Assembly (NCBI GenBank): GCA_017569285.1 | Contig: CP069419.1 | Location: 124,001 to 188,000, forward strand | Direction: 5' to 3' | Source of the DNA: Clostridiales bacterium | Lineage (GTDB): Bacteria > Bacillota > Clostridia > Christensenellales > Aristaeellaceae | Length of the DNA: 64,000 nucleotides | In this document: positions 43,821 to 53,100 of the stretch, in pieces | Layout: each line of letters opens with the position of its first letter | Position numbering within the stretch: the first letter of the stretch is position 1 | The notes under the pieces: model-generated | The model's input: only the letters and a program-made list of their open reading frames with translations | Database searches by the model: none | What the model was told of the DNA's origin: nothing | Position numbers and translations under genes: made by a program

Positions 43821-44888
43821 TCACTTCCCTGAAGACAAGCCGGAAAGCCTGTCCGTTTTTTCTGCCAGCTGGAGCGCTTCAATAAACGGAGAAAGCTCTC
43901 CGTTCAGCACTTCAGCGGTCCTGTTTATTGTCATCCCGATCCGGTGGTCAACCACATAATCATGGTTGAAATAATAAGTGCGGATCCTGTCACTCCGGTC
44001 TCCATTTTTGATCTGCTGGCTTCGTTCCGCAGCCACCGCTGCCTCCTGGCGGATCCGTTCTTTTTCCGCCAGCCGGGAACGGAGTACCTTCATGGCTTTA
44101 TTCTTGTTTTCCAGCTGGCTTCGTTCATCCTGGCATACAACAACCAGTCCTGTGGGGATGTGCGTCAGCCGGACTGCGCTGTCGGTTGTATTGACGCCCT
44201 GGCCTCCATGCCCAGAAGCATGGAATACATCCACCCGTATATCAGAAGGATTGATTTCCACTTCAACATCTTTTGCTTCCGGAAGTACTGCAACCGTAGC
44301 GGTTGATGTGTGAATCCGTCCGCCGCTTTCCGTAACCGGGACCCGTTTTACACAATGAGTTCCGCTTTCGAATTTCATTTTGGCAAACGGTTCGGATCCG
44401 GTTACCATCATCAGCGCCTCGCTGATCCCGCCCAGATCCGTAGGGCTCACCGAAAGCAGCTCGATGGACAGACCGTTTTTATCCGCATATTTCGAATACA
44501 TCCGCATGAGATCCGCCGCAAACAGGGCAGCCTCTTCTCCGCCCACTCCTGCACGGATTTCCAGAATGACATTCCGGCTGTTCAACGGATCCGGAGGCAC
44601 CAGCAGCAGACGCAGCTGATCGATTTTCCTGTTTTTTGCTTCTTCCAGTGCGGCAATTTCGGCCTCGGCTTCCGATGAATAATCCGGATCGCTGAGCAAG
44701 CCCTTTGCATCCTGTATCTGTCGGATGATTCCGATATATGCTTCATATTCTTCCGCAACCGGCCTGATTGCGGATATTTCCTTCATGCAGGACTGATATC
44801 TGCTGAAATCACAGGCAGTATCCGGCTGCAGAATTGCCTCCTGCAGTTCATGATACCGGTCCCGTATTTCCTCCAGTTTCTCAAACAT
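43821..44888 (-). CDS. prfA: Peptide chain release factor 1
   Basis: RF1 reads UAA and UAG stop codons and triggers release of the finished peptide. The 355-residue protein has the GGQ motif in HASGHGGQGVNTTDSAVRL and the codon-reading PVT tripeptide in KRVPVTESGGRIHTST, which marks RF1 rather than RF2. prmC, whose product methylates the GGQ glutamine, lies 10 bases upstream. tsaC follows 6 bases downstream. Confidence 0.98.
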   Translation of the reverse strand: MFEKLEEIRDRYHELQEAILQPDTACDFSRYQSCMKEISAIRPVAEEYEAYIGIIRQIQDAKGLLSDPDYSSEAEAEIAALEEAKNRKIDQLRLLLVPPDPLNSRNVILEIRAGVGGEEAALFAADLMRMYSKYADKNGLSIELLSVSPTDLGGISEALMMVTGSEPFAKMKFESGTHCVKRVPVTESGGRIHTSTATVAVLPEAKDVEVEINPSDIRVDVFHASGHGGQGVNTTDSAVRLTHIPTGLVVVCQDERSQLENKNKAMKVLRSRLAEKERIRQEAAVAAERSQQIKNGDRSDRIRTYYFNHDYVVDHRIGMTINRTAEVLNGELSPFIEALQLAEKTDRLSGLSSGK

Positions 44889-44898
44889 AAGTCCTCCG

Positions 44899-45735
44899 TC
44901 AGCATTTTAAACCGGAAATCATCCGGCTGATCTGCCGGAAATCCTTCCTGATCTCCACAGACTGGAATCCGGATTCTTCCATCATTTTCCCGACAGCACT
45001 GTGCTGCCCGTCGCCCAGCTCAAACATCAGTATTCCGCCCCGGCGCAAGTAATCCGGTGCTTCCCGGCATATCCTGCGGTAAAAATCCAGTCCGTCATTT
45101 CCTCCATCCAGTGCAGTAAGCGGCTCTTTTTTTACTTCTTCCTGAAGAAGGCTGCATTCATTTTCTGGTATGTAGGGCGGATTGGATATAATCAGGTCGA
45201 AATTCCGATCCCGTATATTTTCAAACAGATCACCTGTTCCAACCGAAACATCTGCGGAAAGGCGTTCCGCATTCCTCCGGGCAACGTCTGCAGCTGCTGA
45301 AGATAAATCGGACATGTACACAGCAGAAGAGGGAATCCGCAGCTTCAATGTAATTCCAATACATCCGCTGCCGCAGCACAGATCCAGTATCCTCGGGGAA
45401 GCATCCACGGGTATTTTCTCCACCGCCCATTCACACAGGAGCTCCGTTTCCGGCCGTGGAATCAGAACAGACGGCGTTACAGCAAAACTGTATCCGCAGA
45501 ACCTGCTTTCGCCTGTAATGTACTGAAGCGGTTCACGGCGGATTCTTCTTGCGCAAAGCGAACGATACCGGTCTTCCGTTTCCTGATCAATCTCCGTTTC
45601 CATATCCAGCCGGAGTGAAAGGGGATTCCTTCCGCACAAGGAAGCCAGCAGTGCAGCGCTGTCAAATTCCGGATCCGGAATGCCTGCAGCACGGAACCGG
45701 CGCGTCATCTCCAGGATCAGGCTGCGTGGATTCAT
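44899..45735 (-). CDS. prmC: Release factor glutamine methyltransferase PrmC
   Basis: PrmC methylates the glutamine of the GGQ motif in release factors, using SAM. The 278-residue protein has an N-terminal helical domain and a class I methyltransferase domain with ILDLCCGSGCIGITL and the catalytic NPPYIPENE. A common bacterial version of the SAM loop reads DLGTGSG; here it is DLCCGSG. The ATG at 45735 has GAAGGGGA upstream and lies one base after the DUF1385 gene; a further upstream in-frame start would overlap that gene. Confidence 0.95.
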   Translation of the reverse strand: MNPRSLILEMTRRFRAAGIPDPEFDSAALLASLCGRNPLSLRLDMETEIDQETEDRYRSLCARRIRREPLQYITGESRFCGYSFAVTPSVLIPRPETELLCEWAVEKIPVDASPRILDLCCGSGCIGITLKLRIPSSAVYMSDLSSAAADVARRNAERLSADVSVGTGDLFENIRDRNFDLIISNPPYIPENECSLLQEEVKKEPLTALDGGNDGLDFYRRICREAPDYLRRGGILMFELGDGQHSAVGKMMEESGFQSVEIRKDFRQISRMISGLKC

Positions 45736-45736
45736 A

Positions 45737-46783
45737 TCAGGTTTCCCCTTCGTCCATACCCGGTTCGGAAGCTGCCAGTGCTTTATATCCGGGCTCCGAT
45801 TCACGGTAATCGCGGAAAACTGCCCAGCCTTCCGGTGTCTTTTCGCATCCTTCCGGGAACCCGTTCAGAACTACATTGACAGAAACAATTGCGCATTCCA
45901 GCATGGAACTGTCCGGTTCCCGGGTGGTCAGACGCTGCATCTGCATCCCGGGCCAGCGGAGAATGGATGCCGCTTTTCCGGACGAATGCGCCAGCTTCAT
46001 CAGTATTTCGTAACTGCAGCCTGCCACAATCGGCAGCATTGCCAGATGGAAAAGGAACCGAAGGATATACACCTTGATCGGGAAAACGATATTCAGAACG
46101 AGGAAAAGCAGTATACTGATCATAAATACAATCAGCAGGAATGCCGTTCCGCAGCGGGGATGAAGGCGTGAGAACTCCTGCGCATTTTCCGGAGTCAACG
46201 GTTTTCCGGATTCATGGCAGTGAACCGATTTGTGTTCAGCACCATGATACTGGAATGTCCGCCGTACATCCGGAACAAAACCGCACAGAATCATATATCC
46301 GACAAGGAGCAGTATCTTGAGAAGCCCCCCCACCAGCGTATAAGCCACCGGACTTGCTCCCGCATTGATCATGAGAGATTCAACACCGGCCGGCAAAGCC
46401 ATGAACAGCCCCAGCGCCAGAACCACCGCCAGAATGATGGCAAAACCCATCACAACTTTATCCACGCCTTTCCCAAGCTTTGCCGCAAGCCATTTTTCGA
46501 ACCGTGTGGGTTCTTCATCAAGAAGGCCCAGCATTTTCGTGGAATCTTCGAGCGTATTCATGCCGTAGTAGAGCATGGTTGCCATATTGACCGCTCCGCG
46601 GATGAAAGGTATGCCGGTCCAGGGATGCTTCTCCTTCAGCGGAACAAAAGGTGTCCGCTTTGTAACCATGGTACCGTCCTGGCGGCGTACCGTAACCGCT
46701 GTAGCGTTCGGTGACCGCATCATGACTCCCTCAAGAACTGCCTGGCCGCCAACATCAAACTTCGCAACTGTCTTTTTATCCAT
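45737..46783 (-). CDS. DUF1385 membrane protein
   Basis: The 348-residue protein begins with the DUF1385 signature VGGQAVLEGVMMRSPNATAVTVRR and has four to five membrane segments between about residues 55 and 270. It also has the family's EHKSVHCHESGKPLT and LHPRCGTAFL motifs. Its function is unknown. It is found next to rpmE and prmC throughout Clostridia, as here. AAGGAG precedes the ATG. No clear promoter stands out upstream. The gap does hold a perfect 15-base dyad AAAGGGA-A-TCCCTTT at about 46840. Confidence 0.92.
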   Translation of the reverse strand: MDKKTVAKFDVGGQAVLEGVMMRSPNATAVTVRRQDGTMVTKRTPFVPLKEKHPWTGIPFIRGAVNMATMLYYGMNTLEDSTKMLGLLDEEPTRFEKWLAAKLGKGVDKVVMGFAIILAVVLALGLFMALPAGVESLMINAGASPVAYTLVGGLLKILLLVGYMILCGFVPDVRRTFQYHGAEHKSVHCHESGKPLTPENAQEFSRLHPRCGTAFLLIVFMISILLFLVLNIVFPIKVYILRFLFHLAMLPIVAGCSYEILMKLAHSSGKAASILRWPGMQMQRLTTREPDSSMLECAIVSVNVVLNGFPEGCEKTPEGWAVFRDYRESEPGYKALAASEPGMDEGET

Positions 46784-46911
46784 TCATGGAACTCCTTCCG
46801 GGATTTCTTCATAATCTTATTATTTTTCGACATTGAAAAAGGGAATCCCTTTGATTCACATAATTTTCACAATAACGGGATACTTCCGGCAAATTCGGAT
46901 GAAAAAAATGG

Positions 46912-46940
46912 TTGCAAACGATTCGTATTTATGTTAATAT
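46912..46940 (+). promoter_or_regulatory. Promoter of rpmE
   Basis: TTGCAA (46912-46917), a 17-base spacer and TAATAT (46935-46940) give a leader of about 42 bases. Confidence 0.75.
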
Positions 46941-46989
46941 GTGTCTTGCGGTTTACCGCCATTGCATACGCGAAAGAGGTGAAACAGCA

Positions 46990-47190
46990 ATGAAGGAAAA
47001 CATCCATCCCCAGTACGGCAAGTGTGTGGTTCGCTGCGTATGCGGTGAAACTTTTGAGACGGGTTCCACAAAGAAAGAGATGAAAGTGGATATCTGCTCC
47101 AAGTGCCATCCTTTCTATACCGGCAAGCAGAAGCTGGTAGATACTGGCGGTCGTGTTGATCGTTTCAAGAAACGTTTCAATATCGAGTGA
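46990..47190 (+). CDS. rpmE: 50S ribosomal protein L31 (zinc-binding type)
   Basis: L31 bridges the two ribosomal subunits near the central protuberance. The 66-residue protein reads [19 protein letters not shown] and continues [16 protein letters not shown], so it keeps the four Cys that bind zinc. That is the form used when zinc is plentiful. GAGGTG precedes the ATG at 46990; the upstream open frame is leader. A strong terminator follows at once. Confidence 0.97.
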   Translation: MKENIHPQYGKCVVRCVCGETFETGSTKKEMKVDICSKCHPFYTGKQKLVDTGGRVDRFKKRFNIE

Positions 47191-47196
47191 TATGCA

Positions 47197-47223
47197 GAGC
47201 GCACAGCGATGTGCGCTCTCTTT
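47197..47223 (+). terminator. Intrinsic terminator after rpmE
   Basis: GAGCGCACA and TGTGCGCTC form a perfect 9-bp stem closing a GCGA tetraloop, followed by a CT-rich, T-containing tail. Confidence 0.88.
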
Positions 47224-47236
47224 CATTATTCCGGTA

Positions 47237-47264
47237 TTGAAAAATAATCCAAATGAAGTAAAAT
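47237..47264 (+). promoter_or_regulatory. Promoter of the secreted SH3 gene
   Basis: TTGAAA (47237-47242), a 16-base spacer and TAAAAT (47259-47264) lie between the rpmE terminator and the next start codon. Confidence 0.72.
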
Positions 47265-47300
47265 AATGAAAGAATGATCTTTGAACAGGGGGACGGATAA

Positions 47301-48239
47301 ATGAGGCGGATGATACTGGTTTTACTGATCTTTGTACTTGCTTCTTCACCGTTCCTTTGCGCTTTCGCCGACCGGATTCCGGAAGAAAAAGGTCCGCGCT
47401 ATATCGGCGCCATGCAGGTGATCCGCTGCAAAGAATATGTTACGCTTCGCGCAGAACCGTACAAAAAGGCCCGGGCGCTTGCGAAAGTCCCGCTTGGCGC
47501 TGTCGTTTACAACTGCAGCACCATCCGCGAGAAAAAAAGCTTTCTCTACGCTGAATATGAAGGCGTTTCCGGATACATCCTTGCTGAATACCTGGAAAAG
47601 GCTCCCCAGTATGAACCTGCTGTTACATCCGCCGTTTCCGGGAAGCTGACTGAGGCAGAAATCCGGAGCGGGGGAGAAATAGTCCTGGACTGGCAGGACT
47701 ACAACATTTCCGTACTGGCTTCCCACGAATTCCGGACAGAAGAGAAAAAGACAACAGAAATCCTTCGCATCGGCTGCTTTATTGACGGAGAGCCCCTCTG
47801 GGGACATACCGAAACCCTTGAAGTTTTCAGCAGCCATACCATGCTCCGGGTCTTTATCGGCGGAACTGAGGATGACCCGATGGTTATGCTGTATGACGGC
47901 GGCTACGGTCTTTCCCTGCTCGATCTCCTGAGCGGCAGGGAAAGATGGCTGCTCACAACCGCCAACTGCAATCTGGGAGACGGAGCTGTTACTGCTGTCG
48001 GGGAAAGCGGGAACATCTTTGTGTCCGGTACGGACGGCCCTGACCTTACCGCTGTTTCCCCGGACGGCCGTCTCCTGTGGACGGTTGCCGAAGATTATCC
48101 CGGGTTTTATGATCCGGTTGAGATCATCCTGAACAAAAGCTCCATCCAGGTCCGTTTCCGTTCCGGTATGGAAAATGCCTATATCCTGGCTACTTTTGAT
48201 TATTCCGGAGACCTGATTGAATCCCATCAAGTTACATGA
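47301..48239 (+). CDS. Secreted SH3b-domain protein of unknown function
   Basis: The 312-residue protein has a signal peptide (about 1-23, ending CAFA-D). An SH3b domain follows (about 36-97), with YVTLRAEPYKKARALAKVP and GVSGYILAEYLE. The rest is beta-rich and carries phrases such as MVMLYDGGYGLSLLDLLSGRE and LTAVSPDGRLLWTV. These recall the blades of PQQ or WD-like beta-propellers but are too few for a full propeller. It probably sits in the cell wall. Substrate or partner is unknown. A bidirectional terminator follows. Confidence 0.82.
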   Translation: MRRMILVLLIFVLASSPFLCAFADRIPEEKGPRYIGAMQVIRCKEYVTLRAEPYKKARALAKVPLGAVVYNCSTIREKKSFLYAEYEGVSGYILAEYLEKAPQYEPAVTSAVSGKLTEAEIRSGGEIVLDWQDYNISVLASHEFRTEEKKTTEILRIGCFIDGEPLWGHTETLEVFSSHTMLRVFIGGTEDDPMVMLYDGGYGLSLLDLLSGRERWLLTTANCNLGDGAVTAVGESGNIFVSGTDGPDLTAVSPDGRLLWTVAEDYPGFYDPVEIILNKSSIQVRFRSGMENAYILATFDYSGDLIESHQVT

Positions 48240-48271
48240 TCCTCTTTTTGGCTTTTCATTCATACGAAAAC

Positions 48272-48298
48272 GATGCCCGGTTTTCCGGGCATCGTTTT
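48272..48298. terminator. Bidirectional terminator between the SH3 gene and the pyrophosphatase gene
   Basis: GATGCCCGG and CCGGGCATC form a perfect 9-bp stem with a TTTT loop. T-runs follow on both strands (GTTTTCC and CGTTTTCGT), suiting the convergent genes. Confidence 0.9.
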
Positions 48299-48311
48299 CC
48301 GTTTCGCATGA

Positions 48312-49928
48312 TCAGCCCCACAGCTGTGACAGGGCCGGAACAATCTGTTTTTTACGGGATAAAACCTTGGGAAGGAATACGTGGCTGTCATGTACATCTT
48401 CCGCCTCTGCGCTGAACGCATTGCGGATAATGTCCGGATCCCCCGCGAACAGGAGTTCCGTACCTTCTTTCAGAACATTTGTCACCATCAGCAAAATCAG
48501 ATCATATTTCTTTTCTGATTTCTGCTTCTGCAGTTCTGCCAGGATATCTTCCTTCCGCGCCATAAACTGATCCGAATCCACGGTGGTGATCTGGGAAATT
48601 GCCAGGGAATGAGATCCGAGATGGAACTCTTTCTGATCCAGGCGAATCAGTTCCAGCGCGGATTTTTCCGGAGATGCCCCCCGGGAGAACATCGTTTTCC
48701 CCAGTTCATCCAGATCGATCCGGGCATGTCTGGCCAGGCGCTCTGCCAGGATTCTGTCCCGCGGTGTGCAGGTCGGGCTTTTGAACATAACCGTATCTGA
48801 AATAATGGCTGCCGCCATCAGGCCGGCCAGGTTCTGAGAGGGCATCAGTCCGTTTTCCTGATACATTGCCGCAACAATCGATGTCGTTGATCCAACCGGT
48901 TCATTCCGCATAAAGACCGGATTCCCGGTCTGTACATCCGCAAGTCGGTGATGATCAATGATTCCGATGATATCCGCCTGTTCGAGTCCCTGGACCGACT
49001 GGCTCACTTCATTATGATCGACAAGTACAATTTTCTTTTTCCTGGGGCGAATCAGATGATACCTGGAGAGTGTGCCCACCACTTTCTCTTCTTCATTCAG
49101 GACAGGGTAGGAACGGAATCGGTTTTTGACCACCGTATCCCTTACATCATCCAGATAATCATTCAGATGGAAAAAAATCAGGTCCTTTGTAAACGCAATA
49201 CGGCCGACCGGTACAGACTGAAAAATCATTCTTGCTGCCCGGTATGGATCAAACGGTGTTGACATCAGGCAGGTTCTGCATGATTTCCCCTTGTATTCCT
49301 CCGTCAAAGCCGTCTGGCAGAAAATCAGGCATGAAGCACCGGCTTCAATTGCCCGGTCGGCAATTTCCTTCTGCGAACCACACAGAACGATCATACCGGG
49401 CCTGATATCAACCGCATCAGAAAGGGGAATCGTCACTTCACCGGAAATATCCTCAAAGAAATCCCGCGGGTCATTCAGTATATGACCTTCTAGGGCACTG
49501 AGAATATTGAAAACCGGAATATGATCCACATCCGGCCGGCTGATGGATTCCATGTCCCGTTCCGCAATGTTGCCGGCGGTCACCATCCCGTACAGGGTTC
49601 CATCTTCGTTTGTAATCGGAAGCGCAGATACACTGTCCGCCTGCTGGTGAAGGATATTCCAGGCATAGGATACCGGAACAGCCTGACCGAGTGACGGAGG
49701 CGTATCATAGTCAATATCGCTGACTTGTGTCCTGACAGAGCGAAGATAAAGCGGGGGATTGAAGCCGAAGCGTTCCAGCAGAAAAGCTGTCTCATTGTTC
49801 AGATGGCCGATCCGGGCAGCAACGTAATTGTTTTCCCCAAGCGCATTCTGAAGCGAGGCATATGCCAATGCGGAAACGATTGAATCCGTATCCGGGTTCC
49901 TGTGACCGATTACATAGACGGAATCCAT
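48312..49928 (-). CDS. ppaC: Manganese-dependent inorganic pyrophosphatase with regulatory CBS/DRTGG insert
   Basis: Family II pyrophosphatases split pyrophosphate with Mn or Co. The 538-residue protein has the DHH-type core: GHRNPDTDSIVSALAYA, VDHNE, IIDHHRLADVQT and AAIISDTVMFKSPT. The C-terminal DHHA2 domain runs to the end. An insertion (about residues 70-300) holds two CBS halves around a DRTGG-like domain. Such CBS-PPases are inhibited by AMP/ADP and activated by ATP or diadenosine polyphosphates. It lies 17 bases after rho, in the same operon. Confidence 0.93.
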   Translation of the reverse strand: MDSVYVIGHRNPDTDSIVSALAYASLQNALGENNYVAARIGHLNNETAFLLERFGFNPPLYLRSVRTQVSDIDYDTPPSLGQAVPVSYAWNILHQQADSVSALPITNEDGTLYGMVTAGNIAERDMESISRPDVDHIPVFNILSALEGHILNDPRDFFEDISGEVTIPLSDAVDIRPGMIVLCGSQKEIADRAIEAGASCLIFCQTALTEEYKGKSCRTCLMSTPFDPYRAARMIFQSVPVGRIAFTKDLIFFHLNDYLDDVRDTVVKNRFRSYPVLNEEEKVVGTLSRYHLIRPRKKKIVLVDHNEVSQSVQGLEQADIIGIIDHHRLADVQTGNPVFMRNEPVGSTTSIVAAMYQENGLMPSQNLAGLMAAAIISDTVMFKSPTCTPRDRILAERLARHARIDLDELGKTMFSRGASPEKSALELIRLDQKEFHLGSHSLAISQITTVDSDQFMARKEDILAELQKQKSEKKYDLILLMVTNVLKEGTELLFAGDPDIIRNAFSAEAEDVHDSHVFLPKVLSRKKQIVPALSQLWG

Positions 49929-49945
49929 TATCCGATGCCTCCTGT

Positions 49946-51700
49946 TCAGCGGTTCATCAAAGCAAACCAGTCTTTCATCTTCAGGAGCAGCATTTCGTTA
50001 TTTGCTGTTTTTTCCATCATGGAAAGCAGCTGCGGAATTGCAACAGCCGAAGAGGTATTTCCCAGCATGGAGCGGATCAGGTTCAGCCCTTCCTTCTGCT
50101 GGTCGGAAATCAGCAGGTCCGCATTTTTCGTATAGCTGTTCTCCAGATTCAGCGCCGGAAATACGCCTGCACGGGCAACATTTGAATCCAGCATCAGTTC
50201 CATATTGGCTGTTCCGCGGAATTCCTCAACCACGGAATCATCCACCTTGGAGCCGGTCATCACATCCATGGCCGCAATCACTGTCAGGCTTCCGCCTTCC
50301 TTGCAGGCACGTGCCGCCCCGAACATTCTCTTTGCACGGAACAGGCTTGCCGGATTGATCATTCCCGGCAGGCTGCGGCCCTGCTGTGCCGCAGCGGTTG
50401 TATAGACCTTGGCCAGGCGCGTCAGGCTGTCCACCAGAAGGACAACATCTTTCTTCTGTTCCACCAGGCGCATCGCCCTTTCCAGTACGATTTCAGAAAG
50501 GCGGAGATGTGCTTCCGGCGGCTGGTCAAAGCTGGATGCCAGAACCGGGCACGGAACAGAATCCCGCATCAGAGTCATATCTTCTGGATTTACATCAATC
50601 AGGAGCATCAGGACATCAATATCCGGATAATTCCGGCATATCACACTGGCAAAATGCTTCATCAGTTCGGTTTTTCCTGAGCCCGGAGGGCAAAGCAGCA
50701 ATCCCCGCTGGCCGAAACCGATCGGAGCAATCAGATCCACCAGCCTCATGTCCGGATAGGATTTGTTGTCTGCAGATTCAAGGGATATCCTCCGGCTTGG
50801 ATATACCGGCGTCAGTTCATCAAAAGCCGGCCGTGAGAATGTTTCCTCCTCCGCAACACCGTTGATGCTGGAAATATACAACAGTGCCGCATATTTGTCG
50901 CCTTCCTGCTGCGGACGGATTTTTCCCTGGATCATGTCGCCTGTCCGCAGTCCAAAGCGGCGAATCTGCGCCATGGAGACATACACATCCTTGGTTGACG
51001 GGAGAAAACCCGGCGCACGAAGAAAACCATACCCGTCCGGATGCAGTTCCAGAACCCCGCCACCGTCCTCGCATTCACCGGAAGCAAGCAGTTCCTCCAG
51101 TGTCGGCGTTCCGTTTCCATCCTGCTGCGGCACAAACGGCGCAGCATTCTCCGGGACAGACGGTATTCCGGCATAAGCAGATGAAGAAGAATACGGGGCG
51201 GAAATCCGATGTGAATATCCGGCTGTTTCGCTGATGCGGTGATTGGGCAGGGGAGATACCGCCGGACGCCCTGCCTCTTCATTATGCACCTGAGCCTGTT
51301 CGGTTTCCGGCGCAGCGGGCGCAGGGGCCGAGGGCGCCGGGCCGAAGCGGGGCGTAAATCCCGCAGAACGCACCGGCTGGACGCGCGGCTCCCGGTTGAA
51401 CTGATGGCCGGAAAGCGTTGTACTCTGCCATGCCGGACGGGGGCCTGCCCCCGGAGCCTGATAAGACGGGCGCGCACTGAAGCGCGGTGCATCCGTGTTA
51501 TGCCATGCCGACTGATACTTCGGTTCAGCCGTACCCGCCGGTGCAGATGCCGGTCCATTTTCCGCGGGCGCCTGGCTTTCCAGAATTTTCCGGATAATCC
51601 CGGCTTTGTCCACTCCGGCTCCGATCACAATGCTGTTCTCTTTTGCTGTTTTCCGCAGCTGCAGGACAGTCATTTCCCTGAGTTCATTCTCCGTAAACAT
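49946..51700 (-). CDS. rho: Transcription termination factor Rho with long disordered insert
   Basis: Rho is a hexameric helicase that ends transcription. The 584-residue protein has the N-terminal helical domain (about 1-45, LRKTAKENSIVIG). A low-complexity Ala/Pro/Gln/Arg-rich region follows (about 46-190). The RNA-binding cold-shock fold comes next (about 205-285, GVLELHPDGYGFLRAP), then the ATPase core with CPPGSGKTELMKHFA and VILLVDSLTRLAKVY-like VVLLVDSLTRLAK. The insert makes it about 150 residues longer than E. coli Rho; similar disordered inserts occur in some gut bacteria. It is the second gene of its operon. Confidence 0.96.
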   Translation of the reverse strand: MFTENELREMTVLQLRKTAKENSIVIGAGVDKAGIIRKILESQAPAENGPASAPAGTAEPKYQSAWHNTDAPRFSARPSYQAPGAGPRPAWQSTTLSGHQFNREPRVQPVRSAGFTPRFGPAPSAPAPAAPETEQAQVHNEEAGRPAVSPLPNHRISETAGYSHRISAPYSSSSAYAGIPSVPENAAPFVPQQDGNGTPTLEELLASGECEDGGGVLELHPDGYGFLRAPGFLPSTKDVYVSMAQIRRFGLRTGDMIQGKIRPQQEGDKYAALLYISSINGVAEEETFSRPAFDELTPVYPSRRISLESADNKSYPDMRLVDLIAPIGFGQRGLLLCPPGSGKTELMKHFASVICRNYPDIDVLMLLIDVNPEDMTLMRDSVPCPVLASSFDQPPEAHLRLSEIVLERAMRLVEQKKDVVLLVDSLTRLAKVYTTAAAQQGRSLPGMINPASLFRAKRMFGAARACKEGGSLTVIAAMDVMTGSKVDDSVVEEFRGTANMELMLDSNVARAGVFPALNLENSYTKNADLLISDQQKEGLNLIRSMLGNTSSAVAIPQLLSMMEKTANNEMLLLKMKDWFALMNR

Positions 51701-51711
51701 CCAATTCCTCC

Positions 51712-52725
51712 TTAAGGGATCTTTCGGGCAAAAACAACATCCCGCACGACTGCCTGTTCCACCTCATGGCGGAAACCGGAATACCATTCATCCCTGAGCG
51801 GGGCAAACCCGCTCTTCTCCAACAGGGAAACCACGGTATCCGCGGGAAGGGTTAACGTATTGAAGCTTAGAGCAGCTGTTCCGCCGGGCACCAGCGCTTT
51901 TCTCCATTCCGGAAGGGAACGTTCCAGAATGCGGGTGAAAGGTTCCGGTTTCCTGCCGGACTGCGGGGCGTGCTGAATGCCGTATGGAAGATCTGCCACC
52001 AGCAGATGAGCCGGCTTTTTCCTTGCAAGGCCGGAAGCCACGCAGGTATCGCCGGTTGCCAGCATCAGTGAGCGTGTATCTCCGGACTGATAATGCTCCT
52101 TCGTATCAGCAAAAACGAATTCCGTAACCGGAACCGCTGTTTTACCGGCTGTTTCCGACCGTGTTTTCACCGTATGCTTCATCTGATTTATCTTCAGGTA
52201 TCGGCTGAAATACTCAGAAGCTTCACGAATATCCTTTGCATCAATATCCAGACCAACCGCATTCATACCGGCAACCAGTGCACAGAAGCAGGAAGTCCCT
52301 TTGCCGCACATCGGATCCAGCAGGGTCAGCGTTTTCCCGGACTGATCTTCCGGGAGCAGAGACCTGCAGATATTGATCATCATCCGTGTAAATGAAGCTG
52401 ATGTCTTCCCCTTGTATTTCAAGATTTCCGGCAGGTCCTCCTTCAGATAGCAGGCAGGCCGGAACTGGAGCGGTTTCAGCAGAAGATCCGTTTTTTCAGC
52501 CATAAAGCAGATTGTACTGTGACCCGACAAATATGATATTTCTTTTTCCCCGAGCGGGCGGCATTCGAACGTCAGGAAAACAGAACCGCCCATTTCCTCC
52601 GTCCGAACCTCACAATCAATGGAAAGTGAACGCAGCATGGACAGCAGTTCATACATGCCAAGGCGAATAACATACTCCCTGTAACGTATGTTCGCATGCT
52701 TGATCAATGCGAAAGAATAGACCAT
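51712..52725 (-). CDS. TRM11-like SAM-dependent RNA methyltransferase
   Basis: The 337-residue protein has an N-terminal region without a clear motif (about 1-115) and a Rossmann methyltransferase domain. The latter contains LLDPMCGKGTSCFCALVAG and the catalytic DLPYG motif in LLVADLPYGIQ. D-L/P-P-Y-G and the domain order fit TRM11-like enzymes that make N2-methylguanosine in tRNA or rRNA. The exact target is not known. GAGGAT precedes the ATG. It begins the operon that continues with rho. Confidence 0.8.
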   Translation of the reverse strand: MVYSFALIKHANIRYREYVIRLGMYELLSMLRSLSIDCEVRTEEMGGSVFLTFECRPLGEKEISYLSGHSTICFMAEKTDLLLKPLQFRPACYLKEDLPEILKYKGKTSASFTRMMINICRSLLPEDQSGKTLTLLDPMCGKGTSCFCALVAGMNAVGLDIDAKDIREASEYFSRYLKINQMKHTVKTRSETAGKTAVPVTEFVFADTKEHYQSGDTRSLMLATGDTCVASGLARKKPAHLLVADLPYGIQHAPQSGRKPEPFTRILERSLPEWRKALVPGGTAALSFNTLTLPADTVVSLLEKSGFAPLRDEWYSGFRHEVEQAVVRDVVFARKIP

Positions 52726-52758
52726 GACATCCTCATTTCATAGATCGTGATTATATAA

Positions 52759-52786
52759 ATTATATCAAAATTCTTTTATTTTTCAA
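52759..52786 (-). promoter_or_regulatory. Promoter of the methyltransferase-rho-pyrophosphatase operon
   Basis: TTGAAA (52781-52786), a 16-base spacer and a perfect TATAAT (52759-52764) lie on the minus strand. They fall between the rpsU terminator and the first gene. Confidence 0.8.
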
Positions 52787-52810
52787 GCATTTCCGCCCGA
52801 TTCAGGCAAA

Positions 52811-52838
52811 TAAAAAACCCTTCCCGGAAAGGGAAGGG
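52811..52838 (-). terminator. Intrinsic terminator after rpsU
   Basis: On the minus strand CCCTTCCC and GGGAAGGG form a perfect 8-bp stem with a 5-base loop, followed by TTTTTTATTT. Confidence 0.93.
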
Positions 52839-52850
52839 AATTCAGCGAAA

Positions 52851-53024
52851 TTACCATTTGCGCTTACGGGCGGCTTCAGCCTTTTTCTTGCGTTTGACGC
52901 TGGGCTTCTCGTAATGCTCACGTTTACGAACTTCCTGGAGAACGCCACTACGGGCGCACTGCCGCTTAAACCGTTTGAGCGCACTTTCCAGGGACTCATT
53001 TTCGCGGATACGTACCTCGGACAC
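52851..53024 (-). CDS. rpsU: 30S ribosomal protein S21
   Basis: S21 is a small basic protein of the 30S platform needed for initiation. The 57-residue product reads [20 protein letters not shown] and ends AEAARKRKW, with the basic [10 protein letters not shown] segment typical of S21. It starts at a GTG (53022-53024) after a GAGGGGAGGG site. A longer minus-strand reading frame overlapping it is in another frame and is not real. It has its own promoter and terminator. Confidence 0.97.
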   Translation of the reverse strand: MSEVRIRENESLESALKRFKRQCARSGVLQEVRKREHYEKPSVKRKKKAEAARKRKW

Positions 53025-53100
53025 TGTTATCCCTCCCCTCGCTCATACAACGGCCTTGCCAGCAGCCGGCCAGACGGACGGACGGCAAAACCATGGAATT

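Noticed and set aside
46838-46856. Perfect dyad AAAGGGA-A-TCCCTTT between DUF1385 and rpmE
   Set aside because: It has no adjacent T-run and does not overlap a recognisable promoter, so I cannot assign it as operator or terminator.
46910-46925. CcpA cre-like sequence over the rpmE -35
   Set aside because: TTGCAAACGATT matches only part of the cre consensus, and catabolite control of L31 makes little sense.
52802-52999. A 65-codon minus-strand frame over rpsU
   Set aside because: It is out of frame with the S21 gene that starts at the GTG at 53024, and it crosses the rpsU terminator.
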